From contig CAMYYY010000004.1 of the NCBI GenBank assembly GCA_947303715.1, forward strand, positions 1 through 64,000: a stretch of DNA of 64,000 nt, read 5' to 3'. Below are positions 51,618 to 60,360 of the stretch, one piece after another. Under the pieces are notes generated by a model. The model did no database searches, was not told where the DNA came from, and saw nothing but the letters and a program-made list of their open reading frames with translations. Source of the stretch: an uncultured Bacteroidales bacterium (GTDB taxonomy: Bacteria; Bacteroidota; Bacteroidia; Bacteroidales; Bacteroidaceae). Within the stretch, counting starts at the first letter, position 1, and the number at the start of each line of letters is the position of its first letter. A program made the position numbers and the translations under genes.

Positions 51618-52949
51618 ATGATATTCAGACGCAAATTATACGATAGGATGCTGGAATGGAAAGCGCAGTGGGGAGGAAAGTGTGCACTTTTGATAAAAGG
51701 TGCCCGCCGCGTAGGAAAATCAACGATTGTAGAAACATTTGCAAAAAACGAATACAAATCCTATATCCTAATAGACTTCTCGCAAGCCTCGAAGCAAGTA
51801 GAAGAGGCGTTCGACGACATGATGGACCTCAACTTTTTTTTCCTTCGTTTGCAGGCCATCTTCAACGTTACGCTTTACCCCCGCGAATCGGTAATCGTGT
51901 TCGACGAAGTGCAGTTCAACCCACGTGCACGGCAAGCCATTAAACATTTAGTAGCAGATGGCAGATATGATTATATAGAAACGGGTTCGCTGATATCCAT
52001 TCGAAAGAATGTGGAGCACATCCTCATTCCCAGCGAGGAGATGAGTTTGACGCTGTTTCCGATGGATTGGGAAGAGTTCTATTGGGCAATAGGCGATGAC
52101 ACCACTCCCGTGCTGTTGCGACAAGCCTTTGATAGGCATAAGCCTATGGGAGATGCAGTACATCGTCGCTGGATGCGCGACTTGCGCTTGTACATGCTCG
52201 TTGGAGGTATGCCACAGGCTATCGATGCATACTTGTCGAGCAACAATCTCCAAGAGGTCGATCGGGTAAAGCGTCAGATTATCGAATTATATTACGCGGA
52301 TTTCAATAAGGTAGATCCTTCGGGACGTGCATCAAAGTTATTCAGAGATATACCATCGCAGTTGACAGGCAACGCTTCGCGCTACATGACGGAGAAAGCC
52401 TTGAATGAAAAACGTACGGAAAACATCGAAATCATTGTTTCCGAAATGCAGGAAAGCATGGTGATAAACCTTGCTCACCAAGCCGATGACCCACATGTGG
52501 GATTAGGATTGAACAAAAGCCTTTACGCATACAAGATGTTTCTGTCTGACACGGGATTGTTTGTGACCTTGGCTTTCTGGGATAAGGATTACACAGAGAA
52601 CGTTATATACCAGAAACTCTTGAGCGACAAGCTTGAAGCCAATTTAGGATACATATATGAAAATCTTGTCGCCCAAATGTTGCGAGCAGCGGGAAATGAG
52701 CTGTATTATTACACTTTCCCTACAGACAATGGCAATAAGAACTACGAGGTAGACTTCCTGCTCTCTCGCGGGTCAAAGATTATGCCCATCGAAGTGAAGT
52801 CCTCTGGCTATCGAACCCATCGCTCATTGGATGTTTTCTGCGAGAGATTCTCATCACGTATAGGAGAGCGTATCCTGCTTTATACAAAAGACTATCAAAG
52901 GGACAGCGTTATCACCTGTTTGCCAGTTTATTTTACTCCTTTCTTATAG
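51618..52949 (+). CDS. AAA-type ATPase with DUF4143 domain
   Basis: A 443-residue protein. The N-terminal AAA_14-type domain has Walker A 'IKGARRVGKSTIVETFA' (about 26-42), Walker B 'SVIVFDEVQFNPRARQ' and a sensor-like 'IETGSLIS'. The C-terminal DUF4143 domain ends in a nuclease-like core ('NYEVDFLLSRGSKIMPIEVKSSG'), with the D/E-x-K arrangement of PD-(D/E)XK folds. Bacteroidetes carry many paralogues of this family; their role is unknown, with suggestions of nucleic-acid handling or defence. The gene is more AT-rich than its neighbours and stands alone behind a 33-bp repeat, consistent with recent acquisition. Confidence 0.88.
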   Translation: MIFRRKLYDRMLEWKAQWGGKCALLIKGARRVGKSTIVETFAKNEYKSYILIDFSQASKQVEEAFDDMMDLNFFFLRLQAIFNVTLYPRESVIVFDEVQFNPRARQAIKHLVADGRYDYIETGSLISIRKNVEHILIPSEEMSLTLFPMDWEEFYWAIGDDTTPVLLRQAFDRHKPMGDAVHRRWMRDLRLYMLVGGMPQAIDAYLSSNNLQEVDRVKRQIIELYYADFNKVDPSGRASKLFRDIPSQLTGNASRYMTEKALNEKRTENIEIIVSEMQESMVINLAHQADDPHVGLGLNKSLYAYKMFLSDTGLFVTLAFWDKDYTENVIYQKLLSDKLEANLGYIYENLVAQMLRAAGNELYYYTFPTDNGNKNYEVDFLLSRGSKIMPIEVKSSGYRTHRSLDVFCERFSSRIGERILLYTKDYQRDSVITCLPVYFTPFL

Positions 52950-53114
52950 TGTTAGTTACGATTATTGCTTATATCTCTGTTCGGGATAAAAATTCAAAAA
53001 AGCATGGGCAATAATATAGCAAAAGACCCCAAAGAAGCCCGAAGGGCTAGTAAGACGACGCTTCGAGGCTTTGCTTGACGAAACAAGGCATTGCAAGAAT
53101 GTGACGAAAAAAAG

Positions 53115-53250
53115 AAAAAATGCTACATTGCTACATAAGACAAATAAAGTATTGTATTTCTGTTTGATATCACATGTATAAAGGTAAAATGCTACATAAT
53201 CCTACATAATGCTACATAGAAATAGGGCTTACGGGTAGGATTTCGGATGA
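53115..53250. repeat. GCTACAT-rich element, half copy
   Basis: About 136 bp closely match 54889-55025: 'TGCTACATTGCTACATAA', a spacer, 'TGCTACATAATCCTACATAA' plus a further TGCTACAT, then a conserved 'GGATTTCGGATGAA' tail. It lies just beyond the 3' end of the Sel1 gene. The bases 52950-53114 show no gene. Confidence 0.88.
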
Positions 53251-53330
53251 ACCCCAAAAATCCTATACAATAAATAAATCTTATTGCATTGCCAATGCCA
53301 CCTTCATTTTTGATTAATAGAGAATAACAC

Positions 53331-54716
53331 CTAAATAGAATTTTCGGAAACTTTGTTATACCAAGCCTTTGCTTTGCGGGCATTTTTTGGAGTGCCCCAC
53401 CCTTTTTCATAGCACTCTCCCAACCTTTTCTGTGCGCCTACATGTCCCTGTTCCGCTGCTTTTGTAAACCAATAAAAAGAGAAATTGTAATCTGGCACAA
53501 CATATTCGCCTTTACAGAACAGCTCACCCATGTAATACTGATCGGCGGCATTTCCCTGCATAGCCGAGAGAAAAGAATCGTGTATTTTCTTCAACATTTC
53601 ATTACTGATGTCAAGCGACACGCCCAAGGCTCCCCAAACTCGGGTGTCATCAGCTTCAACAGCCTTTCCATACCATTTTAAGGCTGTTTCTGTTTCTTTT
53701 CCGCGTTCCATGTATCGAGACCTAGGCCTCGCTGATATTATTGGTTGAGCGGATTCTATATTTTTAACACTATTCCCCAATCTATAACAATTACCTAAAT
53801 TAATTTGAGCCAAGAAATGCCCTTGTTCAGCAGCTTTACGAAGCCATTCGATAGCTTTTTTATAAGCCTTTTCACTTTCGTAATAAAACAGATATATGTT
53901 CCCAACCATATATTGAGCTTCCATGTGATTCTGCTCAGCAGCTTTTGTGAACCAATTGAAGGCTTCTTTTTGATTCTTTTTGGTTCCTTTTCCAAAATAG
54001 TAGCAATCCCCAAGGTTATATTGTGCCGTTGCATTATTCTGCTTTGCCGACTGGGTGTACCAATAGAAAGCCTTGGAAAGATCTTTTTCAACACCATTTC
54101 CATTTTCGTAACAAATGCCGAGATAACATTGTGCACGGGCATCACCCTGATTTGCTGCTTTTGTGTACCATTCTACAGCCTCGTTGTAATCTTGGGCAAC
54201 CCCCATTCCATTATAGGTGAAATAACCCACATAAAATTGCGCTGTAGCATCACCCAATGCCGCTGTTGCTTTATAAATACGATAAGCCGTCTCGTAATCA
54301 TTGGAAACCGTATCAGCCATCTCTATTTTTGGCTGCTCTTTCTCCACATTTAACTTGAGCTCATACGTTCGGCCGCCTTCTATTGGAACGGGAAAATAGA
54401 AATTGCGTATAACGCCATACTGCTGATGAAAGATGGAAATCTTTTGGGCATGACGGGGGACATAAACCCATATCTCTCCCACGGCTTGCTTGACGTTGAC
54501 AACTCCAAGCATTCCAATGTCGAAGGTGAAACCTGTCTCCGACGTTACTACCTTGATTAGCGCAGCCACTTCGCCGTTCTGATCAATTTCCTGCGTACCA
54601 TTAGTGATAGCTGTGAGATCAGTTTCCAACAATCGAAAACCCGACAGAGACAAACTCTGTGCAGACATAGTTGTAGCAACAACGAATAGCAACACCACAA
54701 ATGACAATCTTCTCAT
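53331..54716 (-). CDS. Exported Sel1-repeat protein
   Basis: A 461-residue protein with a signal peptide ('VVLLFVVATTMSAQ'), an N-terminal beta-rich domain (about 22-125, 'EIWVYVPRHAQKISIFHQQY') and then about seven Sel1-like repeats of the type 'A..YNLGDCYYFGKGTKKNQKEAF' (split over two helices). Sel1 proteins act as scaffolds. The repeat run is interrupted at about 315-345 by a segment with 'SARPRSRYMERGKETE', perhaps a degenerate insert. The locus is AT-rich and flanked by GCTACAT elements. Confidence 0.85.
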   Translation of the reverse strand: MRRLSFVVLLFVVATTMSAQSLSLSGFRLLETDLTAITNGTQEIDQNGEVAALIKVVTSETGFTFDIGMLGVVNVKQAVGEIWVYVPRHAQKISIFHQQYGVIRNFYFPVPIEGGRTYELKLNVEKEQPKIEMADTVSNDYETAYRIYKATAALGDATAQFYVGYFTYNGMGVAQDYNEAVEWYTKAANQGDARAQCYLGICYENGNGVEKDLSKAFYWYTQSAKQNNATAQYNLGDCYYFGKGTKKNQKEAFNWFTKAAEQNHMEAQYMVGNIYLFYYESEKAYKKAIEWLRKAAEQGHFLAQINLGNCYRLGNSVKNIESAQPIISARPRSRYMERGKETETALKWYGKAVEADDTRVWGALGVSLDISNEMLKKIHDSFLSAMQGNAADQYYMGELFCKGEYVVPDYNFSFYWFTKAAEQGHVGAQKRLGECYEKGWGTPKNARKAKAWYNKVSENSI

Positions 54717-54772
54717 TTATCTTATTTTTTGTCCAATATTATTATATCCTTCTTGTATCCAAGAACACGATG

Positions 54773-54803
54773 CAAATGTAGGTGTTATTTCAGAGACTTC
54801 AAA
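54773..54803 (-). promoter_or_regulatory. Promoter of the Sel1-repeat gene
   Basis: Minus strand: TTTG (54800-54803), 19 bp, then TACATTTG (54773-54780), about 56 nt before the start. Confidence 0.8.
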
Positions 54804-54888
54804 CAAAAGGGACGTTTTTTTCGAATTCGCAGAAAAAATGGTGCAGCAAAAGGACAAAATAAGAATCCGTATTAATTCTATTATATGA

Positions 54889-55152
54889 TAAAATGCTACA
54901 TTGCTACATAATACAAATAAAGTGTTGGTATTCTGTTTTATATTCTATGTATAAAGGTGAAAATGCTACATAATCCTACATAATGCTACATAGAAAAGGG
55001 GCTTCTAGGCTGGATTTCGGATGAAAAAGTGTGACAAAATAAAAAATGTAGCATTATGTAGGATTATGTAGCATTCAGGGCTATCTACATAGGGTAAAAC
55101 GGACATAATCAGCGTTATAAAACGTTTTATGTAGCAATGTAGCATTTTTACA
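54889..55152. repeat. GCTACAT-rich palindromic element, full copy
   Basis: The left part (54889-55025) matches the half copy at 53115-53250. The right part (55046-55152) carries the same words reversed: 'TGTAGCATTATGTAGGATTA' plus TGTAGCA, then 'TTATGTAGCAATGTAGCATT'. The whole is a 260-bp imperfect palindrome with ten GCTACAT/CCTACAT-type sites. No gene is seen in it. Confidence 0.9.
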
Positions 55153-55290
55153 AAGATTATTTGTTGGAAACGTCTTTCCAACGTTTGATTTCGTTTATAA
55201 ACAGCGCCCGTGTTTATATAAACGCCGTCCCTTTTTATAAAAAGAGAAGGCGAATAGAAAAAAGTTTTCAAACAATCTTCTTTTGTTCTA

Positions 55291-55321
55291 TTGCTTTCTT
55301 TTGCGAAAAACCCTATCTTTG
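55291..55321 (+). promoter_or_regulatory. Promoter of the nucleoside hydrolase gene
   Basis: TTG (55291-55293), 20 bp, then TATCTTTG (55314-55321), 32 nt before the ATG. Confidence 0.75.
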
Positions 55322-55353
55322 CACAGGAATAAAGATTGAAAATAATCAGAACG

Positions 55354-56421
55354 ATGAGACACATTAAACTACTTTTTATGGCTTTTGCTGTGGTGCTTGC
55401 AGGGTGTAATGAGGGCAGCATGGATGCGCCCAGCATCATCCTGGACACGGATATGGGCAACGACATCGACGATGCTCTGGCGTTGGCGGCGATGAATCGT
55501 TATATCGATATGGGGCGCGTCAAGGTACTCGCCATCGGTATGAGCAAGGAGGGTGCTGAGGCTGCCGAATACACAGACATCGTGCAGACATGGTATGGGC
55601 ATGGGGACATCCCTATCGGGCGCGTGTCGGGCAGCACGGGCCCCAAGACCACAGGGGAGCACTACACGCACAAGACTTGTGCGCTCAAGGATGAGACGGG
55701 CGCCCCGTTGTTTGCGCGGACAAATGGAACTGGGCAGACGCCGCCTCTGACGGATGAACTCTACCGTCGCGTATTGGCGAAGCAGAAAGACCATTCCGTC
55801 ACGTTCGTTACCGTCGGCTTTTCGACGAATATGGCTTCGCTGCTGGAGACACAGGCAGATGATATTTCACCCCTCAGCGGGAAGGAACTGGTTGCCAAAA
55901 AGGTCAAAACGCTCGTCATGATGGCTGGAAATATGGCAAAGGAGCAAGGAGAATTCAACGTCACGGAGGACATTACGGCGGCACGCAAAGTCTTTGACGA
56001 ATGGCCCACGCCCATCGTCACCTCGCCCTTCGAACTGGGCGTGCGTGTCTGCTTCCCCCACGAGAGAGTCAAGGACATCGGCGAGCGTCAGCCCAACCCC
56101 GTCGCGGAAGGGTATCGTTTCTATCAGGGTTCGGAGTATAACGCCTGCAGCTGGGACCCGACGGCACTCATCTATGCCGTAGAGGGGGAGAATCCGAACT
56201 ACTACACACTATCCCCAGCCGGAACCATCTGGGTGGACGAGGCGGGTATCACACGCTTCATGCCTCCCCATCATGGTGAGGTTACCTTGCGTTTTATGCT
56301 ATTGAAGCTGAAATTCAAAACGCATTCGAAAAGGAATACAAAGCACCGCTACCTTATCGCCAATGACGAACAAGTAGCGGCACTAACTCGACGCCTTGTG
56401 GAACTGGTTACAGCCCGCTGA
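55354..56421 (+). CDS. Nucleoside hydrolase lipoprotein
   Basis: A 355-residue protein with a lipobox ('FAVVLAGC') and the family calcium-binding motif 'DTDMGNDIDDALAL' (about 32-45). Nucleoside hydrolases split ribonucleosides into base and ribose. 'FVTVGFSTNMASLL' and 'VMMAGNM' are also conserved regions. As an envelope lipoprotein it would salvage extracellular nucleosides. Its 3' end overlaps the convergent transglutaminase gene by 14 bp, with no terminator between. Confidence 0.88.
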   Translation: MRHIKLLFMAFAVVLAGCNEGSMDAPSIILDTDMGNDIDDALALAAMNRYIDMGRVKVLAIGMSKEGAEAAEYTDIVQTWYGHGDIPIGRVSGSTGPKTTGEHYTHKTCALKDETGAPLFARTNGTGQTPPLTDELYRRVLAKQKDHSVTFVTVGFSTNMASLLETQADDISPLSGKELVAKKVKTLVMMAGNMAKEQGEFNVTEDITAARKVFDEWPTPIVTSPFELGVRVCFPHERVKDIGERQPNPVAEGYRFYQGSEYNACSWDPTALIYAVEGENPNYYTLSPAGTIWVDEAGITRFMPPHHGEVTLRFMLLKLKFKTHSKRNTKHRYLIANDEQVAALTRRLVELVTAR

Positions 56422-58921
56422 TTACCTGACGCAGGTTGGTGGCAAGCGAGGTGTTGTAGCCTTGCGAGAAATAGACGATACGTCCGAACGAATCGGCGAT
56501 AACAATAACGGGAAGGCGGTCGAACGTCGTGCTGCAACCTGCGCTGAGCTCGCGTGCCAATGCCTCGGGCACGACACGCTCCGAAAGTGCCATGCGCCCG
56601 GTCTCGCCAGCCATGCTGACCAAAGCATCAGGCGAATGGGGATGGAGTTCCACAAAGGGACGTCCCCAGACGGCGATGTCCTCCTTCATTCCGTCAATTA
56701 ATCCACGCGCATGGACGGAAGGCTCGTCCTTCTCGCCCATTATAGCCAGCGCGAAATAGCCGCGCCCCGTGTAGGGCAGCAGCGGATCGGCATCGAAATG
56801 GCCGATGACGGCAATCTCTTTCTTTGCTTCGCGCATGACAAGGGGCACGACAACGGGAGATTCACTTCCTCCTTCGGAGGAGGGAACCTCCACGAATTCC
56901 ATGTGTGCCAGCACAGCGCCTGAAGCCAGACGAGAGCCCGAGGTTATCAGATAATATCCCTTATCGACTTTGTACGGCTGGCGCAGGAGCGTCTCCCACG
57001 AGGCCAAAGTACCCGCCTCCGTAGCCTCGCCCTCCTCGAAGTTGTAGAGATGAGCCACGCCGTCGTTGAACGACGAGAGCGTGAAATGGGTGTAATAGAC
57101 GGGATTGGGCAAGAAGGGTTGCGGAGTGTATTGAGCAGCGAGCCAGCCCTCCCCTCCCTCACGGGAGGGGTCGGGGGTGGGTCTCTGGGGAGGGGTGGGT
57201 CTCTGCCACTCTCCTTGCCAACGATACTGCGTCTGTCCTGTTACTTCGTCGATGCGGGCTTCGAAGCCGAGGGCACGGCAAAGGGCGACGAAGAAGATAT
57301 TTCGGTTCAATTCGTCGCAGACGCGATAGTTCCACACCGTTATGGGCGCCATGCGGAGGTTCTGCGGATTCTGCTCCTCCACCACGCGGATGTTATCGCA
57401 CGTCCAAGTCCACACTTCAGCAGGGGATTGGAAGTGAGGCAACGCGGAGACGTCAATCTTCGAGCGGAAGGGGCGTAGCTGCTCCCGTTCCACGCGAGGA
57501 CAATCCCGATAGGATGACCAAGAAGCCTCTCCTAAATCCTCCCCTGAAGGGAAGGACTTTAGAAGCGCATCCTCCAGCGCATCGAGGGTAACGTCGCGGC
57601 GGTCCTTCTCCGTAAGCGAGGCAATCAGCGGCTCGACATTATGATTGTCAGCATGATGACTGCGGAAAGCGTCCAACACGGCTTTTCCTGCTGGAACCGT
57701 ATGGGCAGCCAGTCGAAGGGAGTCTTCGTAGGCGAAGCGCTTCGCACAAATTGCGCGCTCTTCGGCTGTGGCATCGGATGGGATTGGATTCTCCACAGGA
57801 GGAACGATGTCAATATCCACGGAGAAACGCTTCCCCAAAGGGTATTGGAGGGTAACGTCAGTTTTGTCCGACTGCGCCTTGGCAAAGCCGAACATGCCGT
57901 CTTTGCTGGCCCACACGAGCAGATCGCCACAACCTGTGATGAGGCTTGCCTGCCCGCGAACATCGGAGTGATAGGTGGCAACGGTGTAGAACTCGGCATA
58001 GTTGTAAATCTTGAATTCCACCGTGGCATCCTTCACGGGCTTGCCTTCCTTGTCAAGTACGGTAACCACGTTGCGGCGCGTGGGGACATAGCCCGAGATG
58101 ACGTTGATTTCGGTATGGAGGGGGCTGCTGTCGATGACGTCCTCATTCTCGTCAATTTGATAATTGCCAAAGACGCGGGTATGCAGCAGCATGGCACGGC
58201 TGACGGGGGCGTTGAACCATGCCATGTTGAGGCGCGGCTCGGGCTCGCAGGCACCCAGGAAATACCACTTGCCATCCACCCAGGCCTCCACCCAGGCATG
58301 GTTGTCGTCGGTATGCGCCCAGCGGGGGGTATAGACTTGGCGGGCAGGGATGCCGACGGCACGCAGGGCAGCAACACCCAGCACGCTCTCCTCGCCACAA
58401 CGTCCCGTACCCGTTGCCATTGTTGCCAATGGGCTGGAAGTGCGGGCATCGGAAGGCTTATAGGTAGCTTGTTCGTGACACCAATGGTTGATTTCCAGTA
58501 CGGCATCATACATGCTCATGCCCTTCACACGTCGGCAGAGGGAGTCCGCCCAGAGGGTGCGGAAATCATCCAAATCCTCGTTATTAACACGTGGAGGGAG
58601 GACGAAATGGCGGAACTCCTTCTCGGGGACGTTCCAATTCATCTCGCTGCGCACTTTGAGAGCCGATTTCACCTGTTCTACCCAATACGTGAAGGGCTGC
58701 ATCGCCATGTCGGGCAGGGGGAGGTAGCTGTAGAGGAACTCCATGTAGCGGCGTTCATCGGGGGTGAATGCCGTTGTCTCAAGCGGCTGCCAGACACTCT
58801 GTTCAAACTCGGGTAGGGCAGCCCGACGCTCGGCGAGAGGAAGGGATTCCTGATGCACGTTACAGCCCGTCAGCAGGAACAGAGGAAACAGCAGAATAAG
58901 GAGATGGGAGGAGAATTTCAT
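56408..58921 (-). CDS. Transglutaminase-like lipoprotein with repeat-derived inserts
   Basis: An 837-residue lipoprotein (lipobox 'FLLTGC', C20). The transglutaminase/protease-like core has the catalytic Cys in 'GTGRCGEES' (C175) and His in 'DDNHAWVEAW' (H208), with an Asp soon after. Later regions are beta-rich ('YVPTRRNVVTVLDKEGKPVK'). In Bacteroidetes such proteins often act as peptidases or amidases in the envelope. Low-complexity segments 'PTPPQRPTPDPSREGGEG' and 'SFPSGEDLGEASWSS' are encoded by GC-rich palindromes and look like in-frame insertions. A start four codons upstream (58933) is possible. It is the last gene of the DUF4249-DPP IV-GH29 operon. Confidence 0.85.
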   Translation of the reverse strand: MKFSSHLLILLFPLFLLTGCNVHQESLPLAERRAALPEFEQSVWQPLETTAFTPDERRYMEFLYSYLPLPDMAMQPFTYWVEQVKSALKVRSEMNWNVPEKEFRHFVLPPRVNNEDLDDFRTLWADSLCRRVKGMSMYDAVLEINHWCHEQATYKPSDARTSSPLATMATGTGRCGEESVLGVAALRAVGIPARQVYTPRWAHTDDNHAWVEAWVDGKWYFLGACEPEPRLNMAWFNAPVSRAMLLHTRVFGNYQIDENEDVIDSSPLHTEINVISGYVPTRRNVVTVLDKEGKPVKDATVEFKIYNYAEFYTVATYHSDVRGQASLITGCGDLLVWASKDGMFGFAKAQSDKTDVTLQYPLGKRFSVDIDIVPPVENPIPSDATAEERAICAKRFAYEDSLRLAAHTVPAGKAVLDAFRSHHADNHNVEPLIASLTEKDRRDVTLDALEDALLKSFPSGEDLGEASWSSYRDCPRVEREQLRPFRSKIDVSALPHFQSPAEVWTWTCDNIRVVEEQNPQNLRMAPITVWNYRVCDELNRNIFFVALCRALGFEARIDEVTGQTQYRWQGEWQRPTPPQRPTPDPSREGGEGWLAAQYTPQPFLPNPVYYTHFTLSSFNDGVAHLYNFEEGEATEAGTLASWETLLRQPYKVDKGYYLITSGSRLASGAVLAHMEFVEVPSSEGGSESPVVVPLVMREAKKEIAVIGHFDADPLLPYTGRGYFALAIMGEKDEPSVHARGLIDGMKEDIAVWGRPFVELHPHSPDALVSMAGETGRMALSERVVPEALARELSAGCSTTFDRLPVIVIADSFGRIVYFSQGYNTSLATNLRQVISGL
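56867..56887. repeat. Short GGAGG palindrome within the transglutaminase gene
   Basis: TCCTCC-TTC-GGAGGA hairpin in the coding sequence, encoding 'PSSEGGSE'. It resembles the other palindromes in this gene but is short. Confidence 0.5.
57149..57207. repeat. GC-rich palindromic repeat within the transglutaminase gene
   Basis: CCCCTCCC (57151-57158) pairs with GGGAGGGG (57163-57170), followed by two direct copies of GGTGGGTCTCTG. It encodes the Pro/Arg-rich run 'RPTPPQRPTPDPSREGG'. Confidence 0.85.
57529..57564. repeat. Second palindromic repeat within the transglutaminase gene
   Basis: TCCTCCC and GGGAAGGA pair around CTGAA (57538-57556), with 'CCTCTCCTAAATCC' beside it. It encodes 'SFPSGEDLGEAS'. 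Confidence 0.7.
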
Positions 58922-58945
58922 TTCTAAGGGCAAACCACGGGTTTT

Positions 58946-60319
58946 CTATAATTCTTTTGCAAAAGTGAGTTCAAGGATGGTGTCGGGGGTGTTCTTGTCC
59001 AAGGCTGGCAAATTGAGGGTGACGCCCTGCTTGTCCTGCTTGAAGGAGATTTTCTCTCCTCCGGCAAACAACTTTGCCGCCTTCAGCTTGTTCTGCGCTT
59101 TGGGGATGTCGAGTTGAAGCGTTTCAGGCAGAGCCATGTCCGCCTGCGGCAGAAGGTGGACGTAAAGCGTCTTGCCGCGTTGCGTGGTGACGCCCCACTC
59201 CTGCGTATCGATGCAGCCGCCGTCTGTGCCGTAGATGGTTTCGCCGTTTACCTCCAGCCAAGCGCCGATAGCCTTCAGGCGCTCCAAAGCCTCTTCGGGT
59301 AGAGTGCCGTCAGGACGAGGACCGACGTTGAGCAGCAGGTTGGCGCCCTTGCCGGCCGTGCGGACGAGATATTGGATGAGGAAGTCAGGGGATTTATACC
59401 CCTTGTCCTTCATGTTATAGCCCCAGCTGTTGTTCATCGTCTTGCAAGTTTCGAGCGGCAGGCGGGAAATCTCCTGTCCGGACAGTCCCGCTTCGTTCTG
59501 CCCGGGGATATCTTGCTCGAAAATCTGGATATCCTCGCCCTCGAAAGGCAGTAGGTGATGGTTGTTTCCGATGAGGCACGAAGGCTGCAGGCGATGAATC
59601 AGGGCATACTGTTCGTAGAGATTCCAGATGCGGGGCTGCTCCTCGCGCGAAAATGCATCCTGATCCCACACACCGTCGAACCAGATGGCACCAATCGGGC
59701 CGTAGTTCGTGAGCAACTCCGTGAGCTGGGTGTTCATGAAGTCCAGATAGCTGCGCTTGAGCGTTGTCGCAGGATGGTCTTTCTTCCCTTCTTCGGCAAT
59801 CTTACGTCCTGTGCCCCATCCTGTACGGCCGAGGGGGTAGTAGTCCTCGCGCCCCCAGTCGAGGTGGCTGTAGTAGAAGTGGAGCTTGATTCCCTGCTTT
59901 TGGCACTCCTTCGCAAGCTCGCCGATGACGTCGCGCTTGAAAGGTGTGGCATCCACAATGTTGTACGGGCTGGCCTTTGTGCCGAACATCGAGAAGCCGT
60001 CGTGATGGCGGCTGGTGATGGTGATGTACTTGGCACCGCTGGCCTTGAAGGCGTTCACCCACTCGGCAGCATTGAACTTTGAGGGGTAAAAGGCTGCCGC
60101 CATACGGCTGTATTCGGCGTATGGCATGTTCTGCACCTGCATGGCCCATTCGCCATCGCCCAGCATGGAGTAGATGCCCCAATGGATGAAGATGCCGAAA
60201 CGGGCATCCTCGAATTCAGCACGGGCAGCCTTGTTAGCCTCCGTAGGAACATAGCCCACTTGACCGACAGCAGGCAGCGCAATAAGTAATGCAATGAAAA
60301 GGGTTTTAATGTTTCTCAT
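58946..60319 (-). CDS. GH29 alpha-L-fucosidase
   Basis: Releases terminal fucose from glycans. The 457-residue exported enzyme (signal peptide 'LFIALLIALPAVGQ') has 'FGIFIHWGIYS', 'ITSRHHDGFSMF', 'FYYSHLDWG' and the nucleophile Asp in 'AIWFDGVWDQD' (D215). A C-terminal beta-sandwich follows. It lies 41 nt after the DPP IV gene and 24 nt before the transglutaminase gene, in one operon. Fucose is common on mucin, which suits a gut or oral lifestyle. Confidence 0.94.
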   Translation of the reverse strand: MRNIKTLFIALLIALPAVGQVGYVPTEANKAARAEFEDARFGIFIHWGIYSMLGDGEWAMQVQNMPYAEYSRMAAAFYPSKFNAAEWVNAFKASGAKYITITSRHHDGFSMFGTKASPYNIVDATPFKRDVIGELAKECQKQGIKLHFYYSHLDWGREDYYPLGRTGWGTGRKIAEEGKKDHPATTLKRSYLDFMNTQLTELLTNYGPIGAIWFDGVWDQDAFSREEQPRIWNLYEQYALIHRLQPSCLIGNNHHLLPFEGEDIQIFEQDIPGQNEAGLSGQEISRLPLETCKTMNNSWGYNMKDKGYKSPDFLIQYLVRTAGKGANLLLNVGPRPDGTLPEEALERLKAIGAWLEVNGETIYGTDGGCIDTQEWGVTTQRGKTLYVHLLPQADMALPETLQLDIPKAQNKLKAAKLFAGGEKISFKQDKQGVTLNLPALDKNTPDTILELTFAKEL

Positions 60320-60360
60320 TTATTTTTAATTCTTAATTCTTAATTTTTAATTATTTATTC
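60320..60360. repeat. TTAATTCTTAA-type leader repeat before the GH29 gene
   Basis: Tandem AAGAATTA/AAAAATTA units (minus strand) fill the gap between the DPP IV stop codon and the GH29 start. Confidence 0.7.

Noticed and set aside
54889..55152. Plasmid or chromosome replication origin with iterons
   Set aside because: The repeated GCTACAT words are iteron-like, but no dnaA, rep gene or DnaA boxes are nearby and a half copy exists 1.7 kb away.
55005..55466. 153-residue minus-strand gene before the nucleoside hydrolase
   Set aside because: It covers the palindromic repeat and the promoter and start of the plus-strand lipoprotein gene, and shows no motif.
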